From NCBI GenBank assembly GCA_945915085.1, contig CAMEET010000003.1, positions 1 to 42,160 on the forward strand: a stretch of 42,160 nt of DNA, written 5' to 3'. The notes under the pieces were generated by a model, which was given only the letters and a program-made list of their open reading frames with translations, made no database searches and was not told the origin of the DNA. The position numbers and the translations under genes were made by a program. The DNA comes from an uncultured Treponema sp. (GTDB lineage: Bacteria; Spirochaetota; Spirochaetia; Treponematales; Treponemataceae). Within the stretch, counting starts at the first letter, position 1. Each line of letters begins with the position of its first letter. Positions 25,108 to 33,421 of the stretch are shown piece by piece.

Positions 25108-26364
25108 CTAAAAAATTTTATTTATAAAATCCAAAACTTCATTTTTTACGTTCTGATTTTCAATCAAATCAGCAGCAGCCTGCACTTTTGCTTTTGATAA
25201 AAGTTCTTCTGCCATCTTTTGACTAATTGAACGAGTCTGCATATAAAACAACATTTCATCAGAAAGCCTTCCAATAGTTGCTCCATGCTCACCTTCAACA
25301 TCTTCTTCATCACACAAAATGACAGGCAAAGATTTATTTACAGCTTTTGGAGAAAGCAAAAGAGTTTCTTCCATTTCATTACCTTTTGCACCGCAACAAC
25401 CTTTTTTTAAGTCAATAGTTCCACGATAAGTTTTTTTAGCAGAATCTTTTACCGAACCATTCACAAACATCTTACATTCAGATTTTTTTCCATATTGCTC
25501 AACAATATGATTCATATCCAGATACTGTTCATCGCGACAAAGATAAGCGATATTTGACACAAACTTAGAATAATCGCCTTTTAAAACAACGTGAAGTCCT
25601 GAATCTATATGAGCAGCTCCAAGTTCAATCTGCACAAAATCAACTTTAGAACTCTTTTCCTGAAAAATCGCAGTGTCATCTAACATCAGGGATTTATTAT
25701 CCATAAGCTGCACTTTTATAATTTTTAATTCAGCGTTTTCTTCCATATATATGTCATTTTTTACAAGAACACAGTTATCATTTCCTTTGAACACACAAAT
25801 GACAGTCGCACGTGAATCTTTTTTTGCAACAAACTTATAACTGTTCATCGCCTTGCAATTATCTTTTCCCTCAATATTACCAGAAAAATCAAAATTGATA
25901 ATCAAAGGATTTTCTGCTTCACCTTCAATCACAATAACTTTTTGATTTTTTACATTTTCAAGGATTATTTTTTCAAGCGGATGAACTTCCTTCGTTTCTT
26001 GAATTTTAGCATTATTCACATCGTCATTTTCAGGTCGTACCACAAGCTCTGAATCAGAAGAATCTGATTTTGCATTATCCAAAGTATTTGTTTTTTGTTG
26101 TTTTGAATTTGCAATAAATCCCGAATCAAAAGGTTTTGGATTTGCACGATTAAAAACACCACTTAAATTCTCAAATCTTTCCTGCGGAAAAGCAACATCA
26201 CAAAGATTTTTTACAGAAAAACCGTCTGGCAATTCCACAATATTTCCATTATTTTCATAAAAATCGCAAATTTGACCTTCAATTGAAAGCAAATCATTAT
26301 TTGATTTAAGCCAGTTCCATGTCAGAGAAGGTACAATATTTGTTTTTACATTTTCAACTATCAT
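25108..26364 (-). CDS. sufD: Fe-S cluster assembly protein SufD
   Basis: This 418-residue subunit pairs with SufB in the SufBCD scaffold. The C-terminal half has the SufBD beta-helix pattern (YRGTIDLKKGCCGAKGNEMEETLLLSPKAV, then EHGATIGRLSDEMLFYMQTR). The last block is the hallmark GAT(I/V)GxLd...FYLxSRG of SufD. The N-terminal 150 residues are divergent and contain a low-complexity Asn/Asp stretch. An AGGA precedes the ATG. It sits 10 nt after sufB and 9 nt before sufS. Confidence 0.9.
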   Translation of the reverse strand: MIVENVKTNIVPSLTWNWLKSNNDLLSIEGQICDFYENNGNIVELPDGFSVKNLCDVAFPQERFENLSGVFNRANPKPFDSGFIANSKQQKTNTLDNAKSDSSDSELVVRPENDDVNNAKIQETKEVHPLEKIILENVKNQKVIVIEGEAENPLIINFDFSGNIEGKDNCKAMNSYKFVAKKDSRATVICVFKGNDNCVLVKNDIYMEENAELKIIKVQLMDNKSLMLDDTAIFQEKSSKVDFVQIELGAAHIDSGLHVVLKGDYSKFVSNIAYLCRDEQYLDMNHIVEQYGKKSECKMFVNGSVKDSAKKTYRGTIDLKKGCCGAKGNEMEETLLLSPKAVNKSLPVILCDEEDVEGEHGATIGRLSDEMLFYMQTRSISQKMAEELLSKAKVQAAADLIENQNVKNEVLDFINKIF

Positions 26365-26374
26365 AATTTTCCTA

Positions 26375-27790
26375 TTACAGAGAATTTTTCATCTCTAAAC
26401 GAATAAGATTATTCATTTCAACAGCATATTCAAGCGGAAGTTCCTTGCTCACAGGATTTGCAAACCCGCTTACAATCATACTTCTAGCTTCTTCTTCGCT
26501 GATTCCCCTCGACATCAAATAAAAAATCGCTTCATTACTGATGCGTCCAATTTTTGCTTCATGCCCAACATCACAATCATCAGTCATCACCTGCATTGCA
26601 GGAATTGTGTCAGAACGACTTTTACTGTCAAGCATCAAACTTTGACAAGAAACACTGGCTTTCGAACCTTTCGCTTCTTTTCCTATATAAACAGCAGAAC
26701 GGTAAAAACTTTCACCGCCCCCTTTTGAAATAGACTTAGTAGTAATCAAACTGGTTGTATTTTCCGCCAGATGAACCATTTTGGCACCAGTATCAAGACT
26801 CTGTCCAGCACCAGCAAAAGTAACTCCAGTAAACTCTGCACGAGCATTTCTTCCAATCAAATCAGACTCAGGATACAAATACGAAATATGACTACCAAAA
26901 CTGCCCGAAACCCATTCAATGCTACCGTTTTCTTCCACTTTTGCACGCTTAGTATTCAGGTTATACATATTCTTAGACCAGTTCTCAATAGTCGAATAAC
27001 GCAAATGCGCTCCTTTTTTCACAAAAAGTTCAACAGCACCTGCATGCAGATTAGCCTCATTATATTTTGGAGCCGAACATCCTTCAATGAAATGCAAATC
27101 CGCCCCTTCATCAACAATAATAAGAGTGTGCTCAAACTGTCCCGCACCTTTTGCATTTAACCTGAAATACGACTGCAAAGGAAAACTCAAATGCACACCT
27201 TTTGGAACATAAACAAAACTTCCACCCGACCACACAGCACCATGCAAAGCCGCAAATTTATGATCTTTTGGAGTAATCAGAGTCATAAAATACTCCTGCA
27301 CCATAGGTCCCCACTGCTCAGACTTCAAAGCCTCTTCAAAGCCCATATACACCACACCCTGCTTTGCAACTTCTTCCTGAACATTATGATAAACAAGTTC
27401 AGAATCATATTGAGCCCCAACACCGGCCAAAGATTTCCGTTCCGCCTCAGGAATTCCAAGTTTTTCAAAAGTTTCTTTTATGTCATCAGGAACATCTTCC
27501 CATTTACCGCTCATTTGAGTTTTAGGACGAACATAAGTCGCAATATTTTGAATATCAAGCCCTTCGATTCCAGGTCCCCAGTCAGGCACTCGCAGACGGT
27601 GATACATTTCAAGCGATTTCAAACGAAATTCCTTCATCCACTGCGGATCCCCTTTTTCTTCACTGATTTTTGCCACAATATCAGCAGTCAACCCACTTTC
27701 AATTCTAAAAAAATCCTGCTCATTTTCTTCGTAGCGAAAATCGTAAAATTCTCTATTTATATCATCAACAAAAGTTTTTTTCTCAGCCAT
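26375..27790 (-). CDS. sufB: Fe-S cluster assembly protein SufB
   Basis: This is the SufB subunit of the SufBC2D scaffold, about 471 residues. It contains the family core: PKGVHLSFPLQSYFRLNAKG, FIEGCSAP, AHLRYSTIENWSKNMYNLNT and CDVGHEAKIGRISNEAIFYL. I start at MAEKKTF (27790), which has a weak GGA before it; an ATG at 27802 is the alternative. The gene is separated from sufC by about 211 bp containing a GC-rich hairpin block, unlike the tight spacing of the rest of the operon. Confidence 0.92.
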   Translation of the reverse strand: MAEKKTFVDDINREFYDFRYEENEQDFFRIESGLTADIVAKISEEKGDPQWMKEFRLKSLEMYHRLRVPDWGPGIEGLDIQNIATYVRPKTQMSGKWEDVPDDIKETFEKLGIPEAERKSLAGVGAQYDSELVYHNVQEEVAKQGVVYMGFEEALKSEQWGPMVQEYFMTLITPKDHKFAALHGAVWSGGSFVYVPKGVHLSFPLQSYFRLNAKGAGQFEHTLIIVDEGADLHFIEGCSAPKYNEANLHAGAVELFVKKGAHLRYSTIENWSKNMYNLNTKRAKVEENGSIEWVSGSFGSHISYLYPESDLIGRNARAEFTGVTFAGAGQSLDTGAKMVHLAENTTSLITTKSISKGGGESFYRSAVYIGKEAKGSKASVSCQSLMLDSKSRSDTIPAMQVMTDDCDVGHEAKIGRISNEAIFYLMSRGISEEEARSMIVSGFANPVSKELPLEYAVEMNNLIRLEMKNSL

Positions 27791-27886
27791 CGCTTTTTCC
27801 ATAAAAAATTAATAAAAAAACATCAAAACAGATTTCCAAAAAATTTCAAATTCAAAACCACAATTTTAATAATCATTTTTATTATT

Positions 27887-27980
27887 CGGGCGGCTTTGCT
27901 TCGCAAAACAGGCTTTTCGGGGTTTCATTCCTTCGCTACGCTTCGGAACTGGCTACGCCAGCCCCTACAATCCTTGCCGC
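27887..27980. repeat. GC-rich hairpin block within the suf operon, copy C
   Basis: It contains TTTGC-TTC-GCAAA (27895-27907), a loose TTCC...GGAA stem, and CTGGC-TAC-GCCAG. The segment TTCGCTACGCTTCGG resembles the window-end copy (TTCGCTATCGCTTCGG). It interrupts the sufC-sufB spacer. No ORF is seen in it. Confidence 0.6.
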
Positions 27981-28001
27981 ATTTTAAACACAAAAAATCT
28001 A

Positions 28002-28742
28002 TTAGTTCTTTAAAAACTGCTCAAAACCTTCTGCATTAATTTTTTCAACCAAAGAACCGTCACCTGTGTGAACAATATGACCTTTCACAAGAATATGAGT
28101 ATAATCAATCTTCAAATTTTCAAGAATTTTCGCATTATGAGTAATAATCAAAAGTGCACCGCCCACTGTTTCCTGATATTTTTTAATTCCTTCAGAAACA
28201 ACACGCACAGCATCAACATCAAGTCCAGAATCAGTTTCATCAAGAATTGCAAAATCAGGCTTCAACATCAAAAGTTGTAAAATTTCAGACTTTTTTCGTT
28301 CTCCACCAGAAAAACCAACATTCAAATCACGTTTTGCATAATCTGCATTCATATTCAAAAGTTCCATGCAGGCTTTTAATTCCTTTTGAAATTGAAAAAG
28401 CTTCACATGTTCACCAGTTTTCTGCTGCATCGCAGAACGAATAAAACTTTCCAAAGAAATTCCTGGCACTTCCAGTGGCGACTGAAACGACATGAACATA
28501 CCAAGTTTTGCACGCTTATCACAAGCTTCCTCAGTAATATCATTATCCTTGAAAAATATCTTACCGTCAGCAACTTTATAAACAGGATTTCCCATTAAGG
28601 TATTACCCAAAGACGATTTTCCAGCGCCGTTAGGTCCCATCAATACATGAACTTCACCAGAATTTACACTTAGAGATAAATCATCAATTATTTTTTTGCC
28701 ATCTTCCAACGTGGCACTTAAATTTTTAACATCTAATAACAT
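28002..28742 (-). CDS. sufC: Fe-S cluster assembly ATPase SufC
   Basis: This 246-residue ABC-type ATPase drives the SufBCD scaffold. It shows a Walker A (GPNGAGKSSL), the Q-loop MSFQSPLEVPGI typical of SufC, the signature GFSGGERKKSEI, Walker B FAILDETDSGLD and the H-loop ITHNAKIL. The ATG at 28742 is chosen over an in-frame ATG at 28748: TATATT ends 6 nt before it, so the upstream ATG would lie in the promoter/start-site zone. It is the first gene of sufCBDSU. Confidence 0.94.
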   Translation of the reverse strand: MLLDVKNLSATLEDGKKIIDDLSLSVNSGEVHVLMGPNGAGKSSLGNTLMGNPVYKVADGKIFFKDNDITEEACDKRAKLGMFMSFQSPLEVPGISLESFIRSAMQQKTGEHVKLFQFQKELKACMELLNMNADYAKRDLNVGFSGGERKKSEILQLLMLKPDFAILDETDSGLDVDAVRVVSEGIKKYQETVGGALLIITHNAKILENLKIDYTHILVKGHIVHTGDGSLVEKINAEGFEQFLKN

Positions 28743-28748
28743 AACCAT

Positions 28749-28777
28749 AATATACTAAATTTTTGATATTTAGACAA
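28749..28777 (-). promoter_or_regulatory. Leaderless-type promoter of the suf operon
   Basis: TTGTCT (28777-28772), a 17-nt spacer and TATATT (28754-28749) end 6 nt before the sufC ATG at 28742. No Shine-Dalgarno sequence is present. Confidence 0.6.
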
Positions 28778-28794
28778 CAAATATCACACTTTTT

Positions 28795-28811
28795 CCTACT
28801 AATTTACTAGG
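28795..28811. promoter_or_regulatory. 17-bp palindromic operator upstream of sufC
   Basis: CCTACTAATTTACTAGG differs from the site at 270-286 at only two positions. It lies upstream of the suf -35, centred near -61. This position fits activation, or repression by a larger complex. It is also about 150 bp upstream of the divergent exonuclease gene. Confidence 0.6.
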
Positions 28812-28958
28812 GAAGTTTTTTTATTATTCAGGTTAAAAAAATAATTTCTATACAATAAAAGTTAAATCCATATATTTTTTTTTGACTTTATGATAAAATC
28901 AATTTTGTAGAAAAAAAATCAACATTGTCCTATATAAAAAAAGAAACAGGAATCTTTT

Positions 28959-29906
28959 ATGAATCATAAATCTTTTGTCTTTTTTGACTGTGAATGTGCA
29001 AACACTTTTGAAGGAATTGGAAAAATATGTTCACTTGGATACGTTATTTGCGATGATGATTTGAATGTAATAGAAAGCGAAGACGTTGTAATAAATCCAG
29101 AATGTGAATTCGACTGGTATATTTTAAGCGGCAAAGGAGAATGTAAACTTGCCTATTCCAAAGATTTTTTCCGCACAAAACCAAATTTTGAAAGTTATTA
29201 TAAAAGCATAAAAAAACTTTTTACAACTGGAAACAGATATATCGGAGGTTTCGCAGTTTCAAATGACGTTGGATTTGTAAACAGTGCCTGTCAGCGATAT
29301 AATTGTGACTACATCAATTTCAGAGCTTTTGATGCAGAAAAATATTTTGAAAATAAATATGGAAAAAAACAAAAACTATCACAATGGGCACAAGAATTTG
29401 GAGTAAACATTTCCAAATTTCAATCGCACAAATCAGTTGACGATGCAATGATGACAATGTTGTGTTTAAAAGCTGAATGTGCAAAAACGGGCAAATCCAT
29501 CGAACAGGTTTTTACAGAAAACAAGGGATTTTTCATCTCCAGCGAACAAATGCTTATTCAAGCAGAAGAACGTGCATACCGCAGGGAAGTGACAGAAAAA
29601 ATAAAACGACTTTTTGGAAAAGTTTCACCAAAACCAAAATTCAAAAAACTTATCGGTCAAAAATTTGAAATTGACGGCAAACTTTTAAAAGATGTTGATA
29701 CAACATTTGAACTTGTAAAAAAAATCTATGAATATGGTGGCAGCGTTTACGAACACTTAACATCAGACGGCACAGTCATCTTCCAGGATGAAATTCCAGC
29801 CCAACTAAAAGCAAAAATTACAAAGCGCGGATTAAAATGCATTACAATAGAAGATTTTTATGAAAATCTGACATCTTCAACGACATTAAACTCAAAAAAA
29901 TCATAA
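28959..29906 (+). CDS. DEDDh-family 3'-5' exonuclease with a BRCT-like C-terminus
   Basis: The N-terminal part (about 1-175) of this 315-residue protein is a DnaQ-like exonuclease. FFDCECAN gives the first Asp/Glu pair, AVSNDVGF the second Asp, and SHKSVDDA the His and final Asp of DEDDh. Substrate (DNA or RNA) is uncertain. The C-terminal 80 residues (KLIGQKFEIDGKL ... GLKCITIEDFYENL) resemble a BRCT domain with a central GG. The segment EQMLIQAEERAYRREVTEKI between them is helical. An AGGA precedes the ATG. It is divergent from sufC and followed by a separate promoter. Confidence 0.72.
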   Translation: MNHKSFVFFDCECANTFEGIGKICSLGYVICDDDLNVIESEDVVINPECEFDWYILSGKGECKLAYSKDFFRTKPNFESYYKSIKKLFTTGNRYIGGFAVSNDVGFVNSACQRYNCDYINFRAFDAEKYFENKYGKKQKLSQWAQEFGVNISKFQSHKSVDDAMMTMLCLKAECAKTGKSIEQVFTENKGFFISSEQMLIQAEERAYRREVTEKIKRLFGKVSPKPKFKKLIGQKFEIDGKLLKDVDTTFELVKKIYEYGGSVYEHLTSDGTVIFQDEIPAQLKAKITKRGLKCITIEDFYENLTSSTTLNSKKS

Positions 29907-29944
29907 TACAATCAGAAATATTTTCTGAAAAACAGTTTCCCTAG

Positions 29945-29970
29945 TTTTTTTTTTGAAAATCTGCTATATT
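29945..29970 (+). promoter_or_regulatory. Leaderless-type extended -10 promoter with a T10 tract
   Basis: TGCTATATT (TG at 29962-29963, TATATT at 29965-29970) is an extended -10 that ends 6 nt before the ATG at 29977. A run of ten T (29945-29954) lies where the spacer begins. Confidence 0.5.
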
Positions 29971-29976
29971 TTTAAT

Positions 29977-31839
29977 ATGAATTTTGCAATTTTTAAAAAT
30001 TTTTTTCAAAAAGTTTCAGCTTATTTTCATAAATTAACAGACTTTCAAAAAAAAACAATAATTCTTTGTTCAAGTCTGCTTGCTGTTATTCTTATCATTC
30101 TCATTTTTTTTGCAGTAAACAGACACAAATCAGCTGTTCATCTAGAATGCATTGAAACGCAAGGTTCTTCATCATTAATTGCAATCAATAAATATGCACA
30201 AAAAGGCATCATCAAAGACGGTCAGACAGCTTTTTTTAAATTTTCACCGCATCAATTGCAGCTTCTTTCATCAGTTTATGAAAAATATTCCACAGTTTCC
30301 ATTACAATCCGCATTAATCTTATTCCCAAAAAAAATAAAGAATATCTAAACAGTTACTTGAAATTCGGTTTTCTTACAGAAAAAGATTTTTCAAATTCTT
30401 CAAAAAAAGAATTCCAAAACATTTCCGATACCTCACATCCTCTGATTCAGGCAAATCTTTCTTCTGCACCTCAAGTTTTTGACATTTCTCTTGCTGCTCA
30501 AAAACCAAAAGATTCCAAAAATTTCCATAATAATCTTCCTAGAGGATTTTTTGTTTCCAGCGATTACGATTGCAAAATTGTTGCTGCATGTGCAGTTCCT
30601 TCTGAAATTGGTTTTGATATTGATTATGAAGTTCCATTTTACGGATTTGCAGGAAACGGAGGCTATCTTGATTTTTCACAGAATATAATAGATTTTTCAG
30701 GTGCATCCCTTGTTTTCCCAGTTGAAAACACTTCTATAAGTTCCATGCCTGAGTTTGCCATCACTTTAAGTAAAAATAACGAAAACAAGTCAACACTCGA
30801 TAACAAAGTTTTTATAAATTTCACTTTAGGCGGAGAAAAATTTTCTCTGAACAACGTTCAAACTGACTCTCAAATTATCATTCCTTCATCTGCATTAAAA
30901 TCACCTTTTTCTAGAGCTGAAATTACACAAAATTCACAGCAGATAACATCATTCATTCTAAGGGCAACATACAATCAACCAGACTCTGAGGGTCAGGTTC
31001 TCATACCTGTAAAAACAGACCCCGGCCTCATTTTAAACTATAACAAAACTGCGTGGCGCACTTTAGATTACGAAGTTTTTGAATGGGATAGATTTGATCG
31101 CATTTTATTTTTTGATACACGAAATTACGATGTACAAGATAATTTTTTCAGGCGCATGGCATATTTTGTAGAAAAAGAAGGTTACAAAGGAACACTTCTG
31201 ACTAACGAACAACTACAAGGAAAACACGGTTACAATGCTCATGATTACAGTGCAGTTTCAATGGCAAGTTTTTTCAATAAAGCTTTGCAGGAAAATTTTC
31301 CATTGAATAAAGAAGAAGAACTTCTCAAAAAAATTCTTATTGAAAATGATCTTATGGAATTTGACGGTAATGCTTTTATTCCTCACGAAGGTGGAATTGT
31401 TTCCATTTCACAAGAATCAGCTCCTTATCTTCGCGCAACACTTTTAGCTCACGAAGGATGGCATACATTATTTTTTAAAGATGAAGAATTCAGAAATTTT
31501 ACTAGTGCTGTTTATTACACTATGGATCAAACTTCAGTTCAGTTTTTAAAAGATTATTTTAAAAGTCAGCCAGGTCTTGGTTATGACCAGAATGATGATT
31601 ATCTCATGCACAATGAATTTATGTCATATTTAATGCAGCAAAGAATATCAGAAGTAGCAAAATATTTTGTTCACCTTGCAAACCGCGGTTCTGTTATTAA
31701 ATATACACCAGAACTTGCAGCTTATGTCCGCAAAACAGAAGGAAAAACTTTCGAAGACGCAGCTTTGGCATTAAATGATTTTGTTTTTGATAAATATCAG
31801 ATTGTTGGCGGCAATATTGCTTTGATTTCAAAAAATTAA
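29977..31839 (+). CDS. Membrane-anchored putative zinc metallopeptidase
   Basis: This 620-residue protein has one membrane segment at about 27-47 (TIILCSSLLAVILIILIFFA), so most of it lies outside the inner membrane. A zinc motif HEGWH occurs at residues 492-496, and a Glu in HNEFMSYLMQ (Glu547) may be the third ligand. That spacing is of the gluzincin kind. I do not recognise the family. The preceding 400 residues look like beta-rich domains and carry none of the motifs I know. The ATG at 29977 is preferred to a TTG at 29953 because of the -10 just upstream. The stop overlaps the stop of the lipoprotein gene on the other strand. Confidence 0.65.
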   Translation: MNFAIFKNFFQKVSAYFHKLTDFQKKTIILCSSLLAVILIILIFFAVNRHKSAVHLECIETQGSSSLIAINKYAQKGIIKDGQTAFFKFSPHQLQLLSSVYEKYSTVSITIRINLIPKKNKEYLNSYLKFGFLTEKDFSNSSKKEFQNISDTSHPLIQANLSSAPQVFDISLAAQKPKDSKNFHNNLPRGFFVSSDYDCKIVAACAVPSEIGFDIDYEVPFYGFAGNGGYLDFSQNIIDFSGASLVFPVENTSISSMPEFAITLSKNNENKSTLDNKVFINFTLGGEKFSLNNVQTDSQIIIPSSALKSPFSRAEITQNSQQITSFILRATYNQPDSEGQVLIPVKTDPGLILNYNKTAWRTLDYEVFEWDRFDRILFFDTRNYDVQDNFFRRMAYFVEKEGYKGTLLTNEQLQGKHGYNAHDYSAVSMASFFNKALQENFPLNKEEELLKKILIENDLMEFDGNAFIPHEGGIVSISQESAPYLRATLLAHEGWHTLFFKDEEFRNFTSAVYYTMDQTSVQFLKDYFKSQPGLGYDQNDDYLMHNEFMSYLMQQRISEVAKYFVHLANRGSVIKYTPELAAYVRKTEGKTFEDAALALNDFVFDKYQIVGGNIALISKN

Positions 31840-32579
31840 TTTATTTTACTTTTATCAATTGTTACAGCACCCAAATACAAAATATTACTGTAAACTGGTG
31901 TATAAGTTGTATCTCTTCCAACGGCAATCGCAAACATGGCTACATACCAAACATCATTTGTTTGTGAAGAAGAAGAAAATTTTGTATCCGCATCATCAGA
32001 AACTGGAATGTTATTATATTCTGAAGTTCCCGAAAAATTAAAAGAAGATTTTGTAGAAATATCACGTAAAGGAACTGTTTTTTCACCACTTAAAGGCTTG
32101 TCATCAACTTTTATTTGGGCAGAATAAGCCTCCATACCCAAATAATCACTTAACCTAACATAAACTTTTCTGTTAGTCCCTGTATATGGAATTAACGTCG
32201 CATCATTTAATCCGTCTGCCTTTAATTGTTTATAATTATATTTATCTTCATCAATAAGCTTATATGGTGCATTATAGTTATTTTCAGTATCATTTGCAAT
32301 CGATGTTAATGAAGACACTTCAGAGGAGAGCGTAGAAGAACTATTATAAATTTTATAATAGATGGAAGTTCCTACAAATGAGGTATAACCTGTTTCATTT
32401 GTATAGAATTCAAAATAATCATTTTGATATTCTGTATTTCCAACAGAAGGCTGATTTGAAATATTTGTTGGTGAATCTAACATTATAAAAACATCAAGGC
32501 CACACCCCATGTTAAATAAAAAAAGACATCCCACAAAAATGAAAAATATTATTTTTTTCCTGCAGAATGTCTTTTTCAA
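31836..32579 (-). CDS. Hypothetical lipoprotein
   Basis: This 247-residue protein has a signal peptide (KKIIFFIFVGCLFLFNMGC) with a lipobox-like NMGC, so it is probably anchored by lipid outside the inner membrane. The mature part is Ser/Thr/Tyr/Asn-rich with short strands and no motif I recognise. It starts with TTG at 32579; an AAAGGTG Shine-Dalgarno sequence lies 5 nt before it, which decides the start. It follows the TPR gene by 10 nt and is probably co-transcribed. It converges on the metallopeptidase gene with 4 bp of overlap. Confidence 0.75.
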   Translation of the reverse strand: MKKTFCRKKIIFFIFVGCLFLFNMGCGLDVFIMLDSPTNISNQPSVGNTEYQNDYFEFYTNETGYTSFVGTSIYYKIYNSSSTLSSEVSSLTSIANDTENNYNAPYKLIDEDKYNYKQLKADGLNDATLIPYTGTNRKVYVRLSDYLGMEAYSAQIKVDDKPLSGEKTVPLRDISTKSSFNFSGTSEYNNIPVSDDADTKFSSSSQTNDVWYVAMFAIAVGRDTTYTPVYSNILYLGAVTIDKSKIN

Positions 32580-32589
32580 AATTTCACCT

Positions 32590-33258
32590 TTATTTTGATG
32601 CTTTCAGTGTAATAAGTCTAGACTTTGCAAGTTTTGCCCAATCATCAGAAGGATTACTATCGTTTAATTCTGTATAAACAGCAATTGCTTCTTCAGTCTT
32701 ACCCAAAGATTCCAAAACACGACCATAACTGAATTTTGCATGACATGCCAAAGCAAAATCTTTTGAATCAGCAGCAAGTTTGTAATTTACAGCAGCTTCT
32801 TCTGCATTTCCCAACTGTTCATAACAAACTGCAATCTGATAATAAGCAATTGGTTCAATATAAGTCTTTTTTGATTTAGCTGCCGCTGCTTTCCAATAAT
32901 TCAGTGCATCTTCATATTTTTTCATTTGATAAGAAATTTCAGCACTCAAAAGATTTGCACGGGCTCCAACAATTCCACCTTTATTCACAAGTTCCTGCAA
33001 TTTGTCAAGAGCATCTGTTTTTCGAGCAGTCAACTCCCCTTCTTCCAATGATTGAGAAGCATCTGTCATAGTAAATGAAATTTCATCAATTCTAGAAAGA
33101 TTTTTTTCTTTTTGATTTGCTGATACAGAAACAGCAACAATAAATCCAATCAAACAAACAACTATTGCAATTAACACAACAATCAAAAGTTTTCTGTTTT
33201 TTTCCAGAAAACCATTCAATCGTTTGCTTGATGTTTGTTTTTCTTCTTTCTCTGCCAT
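32590..33258 (-). CDS. Membrane-anchored TPR protein
   Basis: This 222-residue protein has a single membrane segment (about 23-46, LLIVVLIAIVVCLIGFIVAV) and then about three to four TPR units (ARANLLSAEISYQMKKYEDA, PIAYYQIAVCYEQLGNAEEA and FSYGRVLESLGKTEEA). Its shape is that of YfgM-like periplasmic scaffolds. The ATG at 33258 has GGGAG at 8 nt; a start at 33273 is possible. Partner proteins are unknown. It lies between the regulator gene and the lipoprotein gene. Confidence 0.8.
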   Translation of the reverse strand: MAEKEEKQTSSKRLNGFLEKNRKLLIVVLIAIVVCLIGFIVAVSVSANQKEKNLSRIDEISFTMTDASQSLEEGELTARKTDALDKLQELVNKGGIVGARANLLSAEISYQMKKYEDALNYWKAAAAKSKKTYIEPIAYYQIAVCYEQLGNAEEAAVNYKLAADSKDFALACHAKFSYGRVLESLGKTEEAIAVYTELNDSNPSDDWAKLAKSRLITLKASK

Positions 33259-33349
33259 TATTAATTCTCCCATAAAAACTTCGCGTTAGCGATTACGCAG
33301 GAGGCGCAAAATCCAAGTTTATGAAGTGCTACGCACGCATTAAACTTAA

Positions 33350-33383
33350 GTTATAAAAATTACACAGATTTAATTTTTATAAC
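33350..33383. other. 13-bp perfect hairpin upstream of the TPR gene
   Basis: GTTATAAAAATTA (33350-33362) and TAATTTTTATAAC (33371-33383) form a perfect stem with an 8-nt loop. It lies between the regulator stop and the TPR start. No T-run follows on the minus strand, so it is not a plain terminator; an operator is possible. A less regular GC-rich patch follows to about 33290. Confidence 0.55.
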
Positions 33384-33421
33384 ACCTCCCAAAATAATTC
33401 TGCCATAAAGCTTAAACTTTT

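Noticed and set aside
28882..28910. TTGACT as -35 of the exonuclease gene
   Set aside because: The hexamer at proper spacing (about 28905) is not a convincing -10, and other options are equally weak, so no promoter is called.
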